Assembly: GCA_027348355.1 (NCBI GenBank)
Contig: DAIEPN010000011.1
Location: forward strand, 1-12,214
Source of the DNA: Chlamydiota bacterium
GTDB lineage: Bacteria > Chlamydiota > Chlamydiia > Chlamydiales > Rhabdochlamydiaceae
DNA length: 12,214 bases
Direction of reading: 5' to 3'
Part shown: piece after piece, positions 7,385 to 12,214 of the stretch
How the letters are laid out: each line of letters begins with the position of its first letter
Numbering within the stretch: the stretch's first letter is position 1
Notes under the pieces: model-generated
What the model saw: only the letters and a program-made list of their open reading frames with translations
Database searches by the model: none
Told to the model about the DNA's origin: nothing
Made by a program: the position numbers and the translations under genes

Positions 7385-7413
7385 AATGTACTTATCTTTG
7401 GATTTTTCCTCAA
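7385..7413 (-). promoter_or_regulatory. Candidate promoter for the tRNA-Val/tRNA-Asp pair
   Basis: On the minus strand TTGAGG (7408-7413) is separated by 17 bases from TACATT (7385-7390), each matching four of six consensus bases. This would start transcription about 18 bases upstream of tRNA-Val. The match is modest, and no transcription data are available. Confidence 0.35.
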
Positions 7414-7449
7414 GGATTTTCTAAAGGATGTTTTTTTAAGTTTTATGTA

Positions 7450-7458
7450 TGCTAGGAT
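7450..7458 (+). promoter_or_regulatory. Candidate extended -10 for the dipeptidase-lipoprotein unit
   Basis: TGCTAGGAT is an extended -10 element (TGn plus TAGGAT) 27 bases before the chosen dipeptidase start. The only thing near the expected -35 position is a T-run (7431-7437). It is plausible but weak. Confidence 0.3.
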
Positions 7459-7474
7459 AAACATATATTTTTAT

Positions 7475-7478
7475 GAGG
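7475..7478 (+). promoter_or_regulatory. Shine-Dalgarno deciding the dipeptidase start
   Basis: GAGG sits 6 bases before ATG 7485, while the in-frame ATG at 7473 overlaps this GAGG and has only an AT-rich stretch upstream. This favours 7485 as the true start. Confidence 0.7.
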
Positions 7479-7484
7479 TATCAG

Positions 7485-8048
7485 ATGCATCAAGGTTTTG
7501 TAGACATCGAGAAAATCAATCCTAGGATACTCTTAGACATACGTTATGCTACCGACAACAATTTTTTGGGAAGGGCTATGTACAGCATTCCAAAATGTTT
7601 CCTTCGTAAAGAACCGGCAGAAAAACTTGATCTTGTACAAAAATTTTTAGAAAAAAAAGGTCTTGGGATTAAGGTCTTTGATGGGTACAGACCTCTTAGC
7701 ATCCAAAAGGAATTTTGGAGTTTTTTACCCGATGATAGATACATTGCAAATCCTGCCATTGGATCCCGTCATAATCGAGGGGCTGCAGTTGACCTCACTT
7801 TAGTGGACAAGCATGGGAATGAGTTGACTATGCCTACCCCTTTTGATGATTTTACTGAAAAGGCGCATAGGACTTGCAAGGACTTATCAAAGGAAGAATT
7901 GAATAACAGCCTTCTTCTTGAAGAGGTGATGCTGCAATTTGGATTTACTTCACTTGAGACCGAATGGTGGCATTTTGATTTCAAAGGTTGGGACAGCTTT
8001 CCTGTACTGGACATATCTTTAGAAGAATTTGACCGATGTCTAAACTAG
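7485..8048 (+). CDS. ddpX: D-alanyl-D-alanine dipeptidase (VanX/DdpX type, peptidase M15D)
   Basis: Enzymes of this family are zinc dipeptidases that cleave D-Ala-D-Ala. Counted from ATG 7485 (187 residues), the zinc and catalytic motifs are complete: VFDGYRP with the transition-state arginine Arg69, SRHNRGAAVDLTL with zinc ligands His96 and Asp103, and ETEWWHFDF with catalytic Glu160 and zinc ligand His163. The N-terminal segment ILLDIRYATDNNFLG is also typical. There is no signal peptide, so it probably acts in the cytosol. No vanA/B ligase, vanH or sensor genes are nearby, so glycopeptide resistance is unlikely; recycling or turnover of D-Ala-D-Ala from peptidoglycan fits better. An alternative start at ATG 7473 would add four residues. 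Its 3' end overlaps the following lipoprotein gene by 13 bases, which implies coupled translation. Confidence 0.9.
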   Translation: MHQGFVDIEKINPRILLDIRYATDNNFLGRAMYSIPKCFLRKEPAEKLDLVQKFLEKKGLGIKVFDGYRPLSIQKEFWSFLPDDRYIANPAIGSRHNRGAAVDLTLVDKHGNELTMPTPFDDFTEKAHRTCKDLSKEELNNSLLLEEVMLQFGFTSLETEWWHFDFKGWDSFPVLDISLEEFDRCLN

Positions 8049-8467
8049 TTCTTTTTTTTCTTTGGTTCTCATTACTGATAGGATGCTCTCCTAATTCTCT
8101 GGAAGATTTTCAGGGGAACAGCGAGTCTATTTGTCGTGAAATTGTAAATGATCTTAAAACAGTCTACCTTCGTGAAGACCTTATAAAAAATGTTCCTAAG
8201 TTAAGGAAAAAATTTATCGCTCTCGTCGATGTTATTATCGAAGCTAGGAAGTTTCAAGAAAGCCATCCGGAAGAAATGACTTCATTTTCCCTGTATAGCG
8301 ATGAAGTGCAATCTGAATATCTTCGTGAGGAGCTGGAAAGGATTTATCGTATAGAAGGTGGTAAAGAGCTCATAGAAAAAGCGCAAAAAGAAGCGCTTTT
8401 ACGGTTGGATGCTTTTGAGCGGCAAATCAAAAAACAGAGAAACAAGCGTTCTAAAGGGATTAATTAG
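8036..8467 (+). CDS. Small predicted lipoprotein, unknown function
   Basis: The 143-residue product has a classic lipoprotein signal: a short MSK n-region, a hydrophobic stretch LVLFFLWFSLLI, and a lipobox LIGC with Cys17 as the lipidated residue. The residue after Cys is Ser, which in enterobacteria would favour outer-membrane sorting; that rule is untested here. The mature part is charged and mainly helical, with likely coiled-coil character at about 95-140 and a very basic end (about 130-141, KKQRNKRSK). I recognise no domain. It starts inside the end of the dipeptidase gene (13-base overlap), so the two products may act in related steps of cell-envelope metabolism; this is only context. 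The 3' end overlaps the convergent surE by 8 bases. Confidence 0.82.
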   Translation: MSKLVLFFLWFSLLIGCSPNSLEDFQGNSESICREIVNDLKTVYLREDLIKNVPKLRKKFIALVDVIIEARKFQESHPEEMTSFSLYSDEVQSEYLREELERIYRIEGGKELIEKAQKEALLRLDAFERQIKKQRNKRSKGIN

Positions 8468-9242
8468 TTTTGAAAAGGTTTTCAAAACTTGTCTTTCTCT
8501 TTTCAATCACATCATGATCAGTAAGCTCCTCTACATGAATCGGAACAGCGGTCATGTAACCTTGCTTCAGGAAGTGTACATCACTTTCTTCATGTTCGTT
8601 TTGATGCAGCCACATGCCGCCTAGCCAATAGTGAGTTTTTCCGTCTGTATGAGACTTTTCTTCCAGATCTTCTAGCCAGTACCCTTTTCCTTGTCTTGCC
8701 ATTTTAAAACCTTTAATGTCTCCCAAATGTGTGGGGAAATTTACATTTAAAAGTGTTCCGGGAGGGAGGGGATATTCTAAAATATGTTCAACGATGGGTT
8801 GTATATATTTTGCAGCGATGTGAAAATTGGGGGTTTCAAAATCTTCGCAGGAGAATGCGATACCCGGAATGCTGCGTAGTACTCCTTCGATCACACCACC
8901 GATGGTTCCACTGTAAAAGACATTTTTTCCGGAATTTGATCCTCTGTTAATTCCCGATACGATGAGATCAGGAGGAGAAGGGAGGATTTTAGCAAGACTC
9001 ATTTTAACACAATCAGCAGGGGTTCCAGAAACTCTCCAAGCAGGTGTGTTTTTTTCCCAAGCGACAGGTTCAATCTCAAGGTGAGTTTGCAATGTGATCC
9101 CAACGCCTGCGCCCGATTTTTCTGTCCATGGAGCTACAATAGTGACGTCTGCAAAAGAGTCTAGAGCTTGCCATAAGTGTTTAAGGCCTTCAGCCTCGAT
9201 ACCATCATCGTTAATAAGTAAAATACGTGGTTTACAAGCCAT
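8460..9242 (-). CDS. surE: 5'/3'-nucleotidase SurE
   Basis: SurE is a divalent-metal-dependent nucleotidase that removes phosphate from nucleoside 5'- and 3'-monophosphates and is linked to stationary-phase survival. The 260-residue protein has family length and motifs: ILLINDDG with metal ligands Asp12 and Asp13, EKSG with Ser43, RVSGTPADCVK (70-80), SGINRGSN with Asn99 (96-103), and YSGTIGGVIEG (110-120). The start has AAAGG about 9 bases upstream on the minus strand. It lies 65 bases downstream of putP on the same strand, with a weak promoter-like pair in the gap. Its last codons form the palindrome shared with the convergent lipoprotein gene. Confidence 0.96.
   Translation of the reverse strand: MACKPRILLINDDGIEAEGLKHLWQALDSFADVTIVAPWTEKSGAGVGITLQTHLEIEPVAWEKNTPAWRVSGTPADCVKMSLAKILPSPPDLIVSGINRGSNSGKNVFYSGTIGGVIEGVLRSIPGIAFSCEDFETPNFHIAAKYIQPIVEHILEYPLPPGTLLNVNFPTHLGDIKGFKMARQGKGYWLEDLEEKSHTDGKTHYWLGGMWLHQNEHEESDVHFLKQGYMTAVPIHVEELTDHDVIEKRKTSFENLFKTN
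8466..8489 (+). terminator. Perfect palindrome at the lipoprotein/surE junction, candidate terminator
   Basis: AGTTTTGAAAA (8466-8476) and TTTTCAAAACT (8479-8489) are exact inverse complements around a GG centre. On the plus strand the hairpin begins inside the lipoprotein stop codon and is followed by a pyrimidine run TTGTCTTTCTCTTTT, which suits termination of the dipeptidase-lipoprotein mRNA. It lies wholly within the last codons of the convergent surE gene. Confidence 0.6.
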
Positions 9243-9266
9243 AAAATAGAACCTTTGTAGCGAGAA

Positions 9267-9296
9267 GATATAATCGCAAATTTATCAATACTTGAA
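9267..9296 (-). promoter_or_regulatory. Weak candidate promoter for surE
   Basis: On the minus strand TTCAAG (9291-9296) and TATATC (9267-9272) are 18 bases apart, in the putP-surE gap. Only a moderate match; surE could instead be read from putP. Confidence 0.28.
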
Positions 9297-9303
9297 CATA
9301 TTA

Positions 9304-9317
9304 TTCTTCATGAAGAA
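9304..9317. repeat. 14-base perfect palindrome at the putP stop codon
   Basis: TTCTTCA and TGAAGAA are exact inverse complements with no spacer, covering the putP stop (9308-9310). No T-run follows on the minus strand, so it is not a standard terminator. It could be chance or a protein-binding site. Confidence 0.35.
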
Positions 9318-10762
9318 ATATTTTGAATTTTGTCTCTATCTTGCCTTGTTAAAGAAGAGACGATAAAGATTGCTAGCATACTGGTCGAGAATCCCATAAT
9401 CATGCTAGGGATCTCTAACGTGAAGTATGGATTGATGAAAGGCCATACTCCTGAAACAATCCCTCCCACAAGAATCCCTGCCCATGCTCCATACTTGTTT
9501 ACTTTTGTAGAATACAAGGAGGCGATCAAAAGAGGGCCGAAAGCAGAACCAAGGCCCGACCAAGCATAAAAGACTAGAGAATAGATTGTGCTGAGCTCCT
9601 GGTAGGCAATCAGGTAAGCGAGTGCGGAAACAAGCAGCACTCCTAAACGAGAGACAAGTAAGAGTTCTTTGGAAGAGGCATTTTTACGAAAAATTCTTTT
9701 ATAAAAATCTTCAGTAATACTTGAGCATAGAACAAGTACTTGAGAGCTCATGTTATTGATCGTAGCTGCTACGACTGCGCAAAGCATAAATCCGATAATC
9801 ATAGGGTGGAACGTAAGCCTGACCATTTCTATAAAGACTTGCTGAGGATCGTCAAGTTTTCCTGTAGAGAAAAATGCAATCCCTACAAGACCGACAAGTG
9901 TTGCAGCAGATAGAGACAATAACATCCAAGACATCCCAATCCATTTTGACTTGTTGATCTCTTGCACGTTTTTAATCCCCATAAATTTGGTAACGATGTG
10001 AGGTTGTCCAAAGTATCCTAGTCCCCAGCCTGTAGCAATGAAGAAAACCTCTAAAAGAGAAAGGCCGGAGAAGTCTGGAATAAGAGAGATGGGGAGTCCC
10101 TTTGCCTCAATGCTCGCCATCATACCTGCGATCCCTCCAATCTTTGGGAGAATGTATAGGGGAACGAAGATGACCACACAAAGCAAAAATAATCCTTGGA
10201 ATAGATCAATCCAAGCGAGGGTTCGATATCCCCCAAAGAACACATAAGGGATCACAATCAAAATACCAATGGAAATCCCAAAGTTGTAATCTACATTGAA
10301 AAGAGTTTCTGTCAAAAGCCCCATTCCTACAAGGCCCGCAGAAATGTAGATCGTGTAAAAAATAAAAGACATAATGGCTGTAAAGACACGAATGAGGCCG
10401 GAGGTGTCTGCAAGCCGGCTCTCAAAAAAGGAAGAGAAAGTAAGACTGTTATACTGCTCTGTAGCAATACGAATTTTAGGAGCGACGATCTGCCAGTTTA
10501 GGAGCATGAAAATGAGTAGACCGATCGCGGTCCAAGCACTGGACATTCCTCGTAAAAAAATGACCGATGGATATCCCATGAAAAGCCAGTTGCTCATATC
10601 ACTTGCATGGGCAGCAAGTGCCGTAAGCCAGTAGTTTAGAGATCTGTCACCAATAATAAAATCGGTTGCAGTGAGATTTCTTCGATAGGATAAAAATCCT
10701 ACAAAGAAAACGATGCAAAGATAAATGAAAACAGCTGAGATCTGGTAATTCTGCGCGGTCAT
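9308..10762 (-). CDS. putP: Sodium:proline symporter-type transporter (SSS family)
   Basis: The 484-residue protein is a 13-helix-type solute:sodium symporter that aligns along its length with E. coli PutP as I recall it. Shared signatures are GDRSLNYWLTALAAHASDM with Asp55, Ser57 and Trp59 in helix II, MGWGLGYFGQPHI-like ATGWGLGYFGQPHIVTKFM (243-261), SSITEDFYKRIFRKNASSKE (347-366) and YAWSGLGSAFGPLL (about 392-405). It would import proline or a related substrate across the inner membrane, useful for an intracellular bacterium. One oddity stands out: where E. coli PutP has Ser340-Thr341 of the sodium site, this protein has Asn336-Asn337, while Ala53, Met56 and Ala333 of the site are retained. 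AGGAA lies 5 bases before ATG 10762. It lies 75 bases after ttcA and 65 bases before surE. Confidence 0.93.
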   Translation of the reverse strand: MTAQNYQISAVFIYLCIVFFVGFLSYRRNLTATDFIIGDRSLNYWLTALAAHASDMSNWLFMGYPSVIFLRGMSSAWTAIGLLIFMLLNWQIVAPKIRIATEQYNSLTFSSFFESRLADTSGLIRVFTAIMSFIFYTIYISAGLVGMGLLTETLFNVDYNFGISIGILIVIPYVFFGGYRTLAWIDLFQGLFLLCVVIFVPLYILPKIGGIAGMMASIEAKGLPISLIPDFSGLSLLEVFFIATGWGLGYFGQPHIVTKFMGIKNVQEINKSKWIGMSWMLLSLSAATLVGLVGIAFFSTGKLDDPQQVFIEMVRLTFHPMIIGFMLCAVVAATINNMSSQVLVLCSSITEDFYKRIFRKNASSKELLLVSRLGVLLVSALAYLIAYQELSTIYSLVFYAWSGLGSAFGPLLIASLYSTKVNKYGAWAGILVGGIVSGVWPFINPYFTLEIPSMIMGFSTSMLAIFIVSSLTRQDRDKIQNISS

Positions 10763-10779
10763 GATTTCCTAAATACGTG

Positions 10780-10807
10780 CTTATAGTTAAAGAATAACAA
10801 AGTTATT
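10780..10807 (-). promoter_or_regulatory. Candidate -10 and operator-like inverted repeat upstream of putP
   Basis: On the minus strand TATAAG (10780-10785) is a good -10 element 17 bases before the putP start. Just upstream, AATAAC and GTTATT (10793-10798 and 10802-10807) form a 6-bp inverted repeat with a three-base centre, where a repressor or activator could bind. No good -35 is visible. Confidence 0.35.
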
Positions 10808-10837
10808 GCAGAAATACAACCAATTATTCCAGATGGG

Positions 10838-11596
10838 CTATTCTTTAAAAGAGGCTTTGTTTGAACCATATTCTAAGCTTGCTTGCGATAGATTGGTTCT
10901 TGCATTAGGAAAATACTCTTCAAGAGTTTTGAGTAAATTTTCTGTTTTTTTTCGCAGTGACCCTTGTCCGACAGGACACCCGCAAGTGATTCTTGCGAAG
11001 CCATAGTGCTTTGCAAATTCTCTAATTTCATTTTCGGAGATGTAGATTAGAGGACGGATAATAGTGATCCCATAATCATACATTTCGATTTTAGGTAGAT
11101 TTCCTGCAAACTCAGCTTTATGAAGAAGGTTCATGAGAAGGGTTTGAATATTATCATCACGATGATGACCAAAGGCAATCACAGTAGCGCCTACTTCTTT
11201 TGCAGCATCAAAAATTAAACGTCTTCTTTCCCTAGAACAACTGTAACATTCTAAAGTTTCTCTTTTTTGCATAGATTGCTTTACTATGAAATTCACACCC
11301 AACTTATCGCAAATGTTTTTAAGATAATTTTCATGAAGGCCGGCCCCGCAAGAAAATTCTCCTCCAACATGGATAGCATGGAGTTCAAAATCAGGAAATC
11401 CTTTTCCGGAAATGGCATGGAGTAAAAAAAGCAAGGTCAAGCTGTCCTTCCCGCCGCTCAATGCAATTGCAATTTTGTTTGTATCTTTGACAAGAGAAAA
11501 ATCAAAGAGAGCTTTTCTGCACATGCTTTCTAATTTTCTTCCAAGCCTTGTCCAAGGAGGCTTAGCTACAGGGATAAAAGGAGGGAAAGGTTGCAT
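10838..11596 (-). CDS. ttcA: TtcA-like tRNA 2-thiocytidine(32) synthetase
   Basis: TtcA adenylates C32 of certain tRNAs and replaces its oxygen with sulfur, using an iron-sulfur cluster. From ATG 11596 the protein has 252 residues. It has the PP-loop SGGKDS (47-52), a CYSC pair (Cys117, Cys120) followed by SRERRR, GHHRDD (143-148), RPLIYISENEI (about 181-191), and CGCPVGQ (Cys205, Cys207), which supplies the third cluster ligand of this family. The frame stays open to an ATG at 11704, but residues from there up to 11596 show no family resemblance. A promoter with a perfect TATAAT lies inside that stretch (11628-11656), so I place the start at 11596 although no clear Shine-Dalgarno is seen. 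The N-terminus WTRLGRKLES fits the family start. The alternative is a TtcA/TilS-like paralogue with another tRNA target. Confidence 0.88.
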   Translation of the reverse strand: MQPFPPFIPVAKPPWTRLGRKLESMCRKALFDFSLVKDTNKIAIALSGGKDSLTLLFLLHAISGKGFPDFELHAIHVGGEFSCGAGLHENYLKNICDKLGVNFIVKQSMQKRETLECYSCSRERRRLIFDAAKEVGATVIAFGHHRDDNIQTLLMNLLHKAEFAGNLPKIEMYDYGITIIRPLIYISENEIREFAKHYGFARITCGCPVGQGSLRKKTENLLKTLEEYFPNARTNLSQASLEYGSNKASFKE

Positions 11597-11627
11597 AGGA
11601 AAAAGAATTTTAGTATGAAAAGAAGAT

Positions 11628-11656
11628 ATTATAGTCTGTTTTTTTATACTCTGCAA
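11628..11656 (-). promoter_or_regulatory. Promoter for ttcA
   Basis: On the minus strand TTGCAG (11651-11656), a 17-base spacer and a perfect TATAAT (11628-11633) form a good sigma-70-type promoter. The predicted start near 11621 leaves a 25-base leader before ATG 11596. A short inverted repeat CTCTG/CAGAG (11649-11653, 11660-11664) overlaps the -35. Confidence 0.65.
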
Positions 11657-11665
11657 GACCAGAGG

Positions 11666-11695
11666 TGGACAGATATGCAGTTTATTCGGTAAGAT
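11666..11695 (+). promoter_or_regulatory. Promoter for the SEC-C protein gene
   Basis: TGGACA (11666-11671, five of six consensus bases) and TAAGAT (11690-11695) are 18 bases apart, with a start expected near 11702, about 20 bases before ATG 11722. It is back-to-back with the ttcA promoter; the two -35 boxes are only 9 bases apart. Confidence 0.55.
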
Positions 11696-11721
11696 GCTCC
11701 ACAATTTTTTAAGAGGATCTC

Positions 11722-11958
11722 ATGCATAAGCCAGGTCGAAATGATCCGTGTTCCTGTGGTTCCGGGAAGAAATTCAAAAAATGTTGTGAAGCAAAGGCTG
11801 TTCATAAAGCAATCAATGCCACACCGATTACGGAAACACCTAGTTCGATGGGGAAAGTAAAATCTCTTTTTGAGCGCAATGTAACCGCTCATCCTATACA
11901 AGAGCCGTCGCTTCCTAAGCATGAACCTGAAGATAAAGATGTAAATCCAATTTTGTAA
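11722..11958 (+). CDS. Small SEC-C zinc-motif protein
   Basis: The 78-residue protein begins with a complete SEC-C motif: [19 protein letters not shown] (about 5-23), with Cys10, Cys12, Cys21 and Cys22 as the expected zinc ligands. In SecA this motif binds zinc and SecB or the ribosome; many small stand-alone SEC-C proteins have no known role. The rest (about 24-78) is polar, Pro-, Glu- and Lys-rich and probably disordered. AAGAGGA (11711-11717) is a strong ribosome site 4 bases before the ATG. It is divergent from ttcA and followed by a hairpin and two tRNA genes. Confidence 0.85.
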   Translation: MHKPGRNDPCSCGSGKKFKKCCEAKAVHKAINATPITETPSSMGKVKSLFERNVTAHPIQEPSLPKHEPEDKDVNPIL

Positions 11959-11965
11959 ATAATAC

Positions 11966-11995
11966 TTGAGTCAAAAAACGCAAGTTTGCTATAAG
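11966..11995 (+). promoter_or_regulatory. Promoter for tRNA-Thr/tRNA-Tyr
   Basis: TTGAGT (11966-11971) and TATAAG (11990-11995) are 18 bases apart, giving a start near 12002, about 7 bases before the mature tRNA-Thr 5' end. The -10 box lies inside the loop of the adjacent inverted repeat. Confidence 0.6.
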
Positions 11996-12003
11996 ACTTG
12001 CGT
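11978..12003 (+). terminator. Inverted repeat overlapping the tRNA promoter; possible SEC-C terminator
   Basis: ACGCAAGT (11978-11985) and ACTTGCGT (11996-12003) form a perfect 8-bp stem around a 10-base loop, followed by CTTTT. It lies 19 bases after the SEC-C stop, so it could terminate that transcript. The short T-run is cut off by the tRNA gene, and the loop contains the tRNA -10 box. Confidence 0.5.
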
Positions 12004-12008
12004 CTTTT

Positions 12009-12081
12009 GCTGGCGTAGCTCAATTGGTAGAGCACCCGACTTGTAATCGGACGGTTGAGGGTTCAATTCCTTTCGCCAGCA
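12009..12081 (+). tRNA. tRNA-Thr (anticodon UGU)
   Basis: Acceptor stem GCTGGCG/CGCCAGC is perfect with discriminator A at 12081. The D arm TAGCTCAATTGGTAGAGCA and T arm GGGTTCAATTCC are canonical. The anticodon loop CTTGTAA (12040-12046) has TGT at 12042-12044. The anticodon stem CCCGA/TCGGA has a C27-A43 mismatch at its base, and the T arm closes with lower stability (GAGGG/CCTTT with wobble). CCA is not encoded. tRNA-Thr-Tyr clusters lie upstream of tuf in E. coli, so tuf may follow beyond the window; this is a guess. Confidence 0.95.
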
Positions 12082-12092
12082 TCTCTTTTTGT

Positions 12093-12174
12093 GGGGGTGT
12101 CGCATAGCGGCAATTGCAAGGGACTGTAAATCCCTCCTCTTCGGAGTCCGTTGGTTCGAGTCCAACTACCCCCA
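12093..12174 (+). tRNA. tRNA-Tyr (anticodon GUA)
   Basis: A class II tRNA of 82 bases. GGGGGTG pairs with TACCCCC (plus a G-T) and the discriminator is A at 12174. The anticodon stem GGGA/TCCC encloses CTGTAAA with GTA at 12126-12128. The long variable arm CTCCTCTTCGGAG forms its own hairpin, and the T arm holds GGTTCGAGTCC. CCA is not encoded. It lies 11 bases after tRNA-Thr and is surely co-transcribed with it. Confidence 0.96.
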
Positions 12175-12214
12175 ACTCCTCTATTGAAATTAGCTTTAAC
12201 AGGTTTTGACTTTT

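Noticed and set aside
7382..7387. Perfect TATAAT on the plus strand near the tRNA genes
   Set aside because: No -35-like hexamer is found 16-18 bases upstream, and the upstream bases belong to the end of tRNA-Val.
7473..7484. ATG 7473 as dipeptidase start
   Set aside because: The GAGG that would serve as ribosome site lies after it and is properly spaced for ATG 7485.
7485..8048. Vancomycin-resistance cluster
   Set aside because: There is no VanH, VanA/B ligase or two-component system near the VanX-like gene.
7200..12174. tRNA-flanked block as an integrated island
   Set aside because: No integrase, no direct repeat of a tRNA end, and the genes between (surE, putP, ttcA) are ordinary chromosomal genes.
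12206..12211. TTGACT as -35 of a further promoter
   Set aside because: The window ends three bases later, so no -10 can be examined.

Overview
The window looks like a piece of chromosome from a chlamydia-related bacterium, most likely an environmental member of the Parachlamydiales. The evidence is the AT-rich DNA, the linkage rpe / efp / accB / accC that I recall from Chlamydia (CT121-CT124), and the product sequences. The Rpe has the chlamydia-like stretch HIDIMDGHFVPNLTLGP followed by MIYNPF. The EF-P resembles the divergent paralogue that sits beside accBC in Chlamydia. The species assignment is an inference from memory, not from a search.

Left block (1-6114, + strand). A partial unrecognised ORF is followed by a tightly packed unit: rpe - yvcK - HAD hydrolase - efp - accB - accC. 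The first four of these overlap (4, 17 and 7 nt), and efp, accB and accC are 33 and 23 nt apart. The unit ends in a strong hairpin-plus-T8 terminator. It joins pentose phosphate metabolism, a UDP-sugar-binding cell-wall/carbon regulator (YvcK), a phosphatase-like HAD protein, a translation factor for difficult peptide bonds, and the biotin carrier and biotin carboxylase of acetyl-CoA carboxylase. Compared with the order I recall from Chlamydia, yvcK and the HAD gene sit as extra genes between rpe and efp.

Middle block (6184-9242). A minus-strand YitT/DUF2179 membrane protein converges on the accC terminator. Upstream of it on the same strand are tRNA-Val(UAC) and tRNA-Asp(GUC). Divergent from the tRNAs is a two-gene plus-strand unit: a VanX/DdpX-type D-Ala-D-Ala dipeptidase and, overlapping it by 13 nt, a small lipoprotein. 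This unit converges on surE, the two 3' ends overlap by 8 nt, and a perfect 11-bp-arm palindrome lies there.

Right block (8460-12214). Minus-strand surE, putP (sodium/proline-type symporter) and ttcA (tRNA 2-thiocytidine synthesis) follow one another with short gaps. ttcA is divergent from a 78-residue SEC-C zinc-motif protein, with back-to-back promoter-like elements between them. The window ends with tRNA-Thr(UGU) and tRNA-Tyr(GUA); their likely promoter is embedded in an inverted repeat. None of the four tRNA genes encodes its 3' CCA.

There is no gene-free stretch over 300 bases and I see no insertion sequence, prophage, CRISPR or toxin-antitoxin. I did not find a convincing new multi-gene system. 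The points most worth a second look are the Asn-Asn replacement in the PutP sodium site, the VanX-lipoprotein pair in a chlamydia-like genome, the promoter-in-hairpin before tRNA-Thr, and the unrecognised first ORF.
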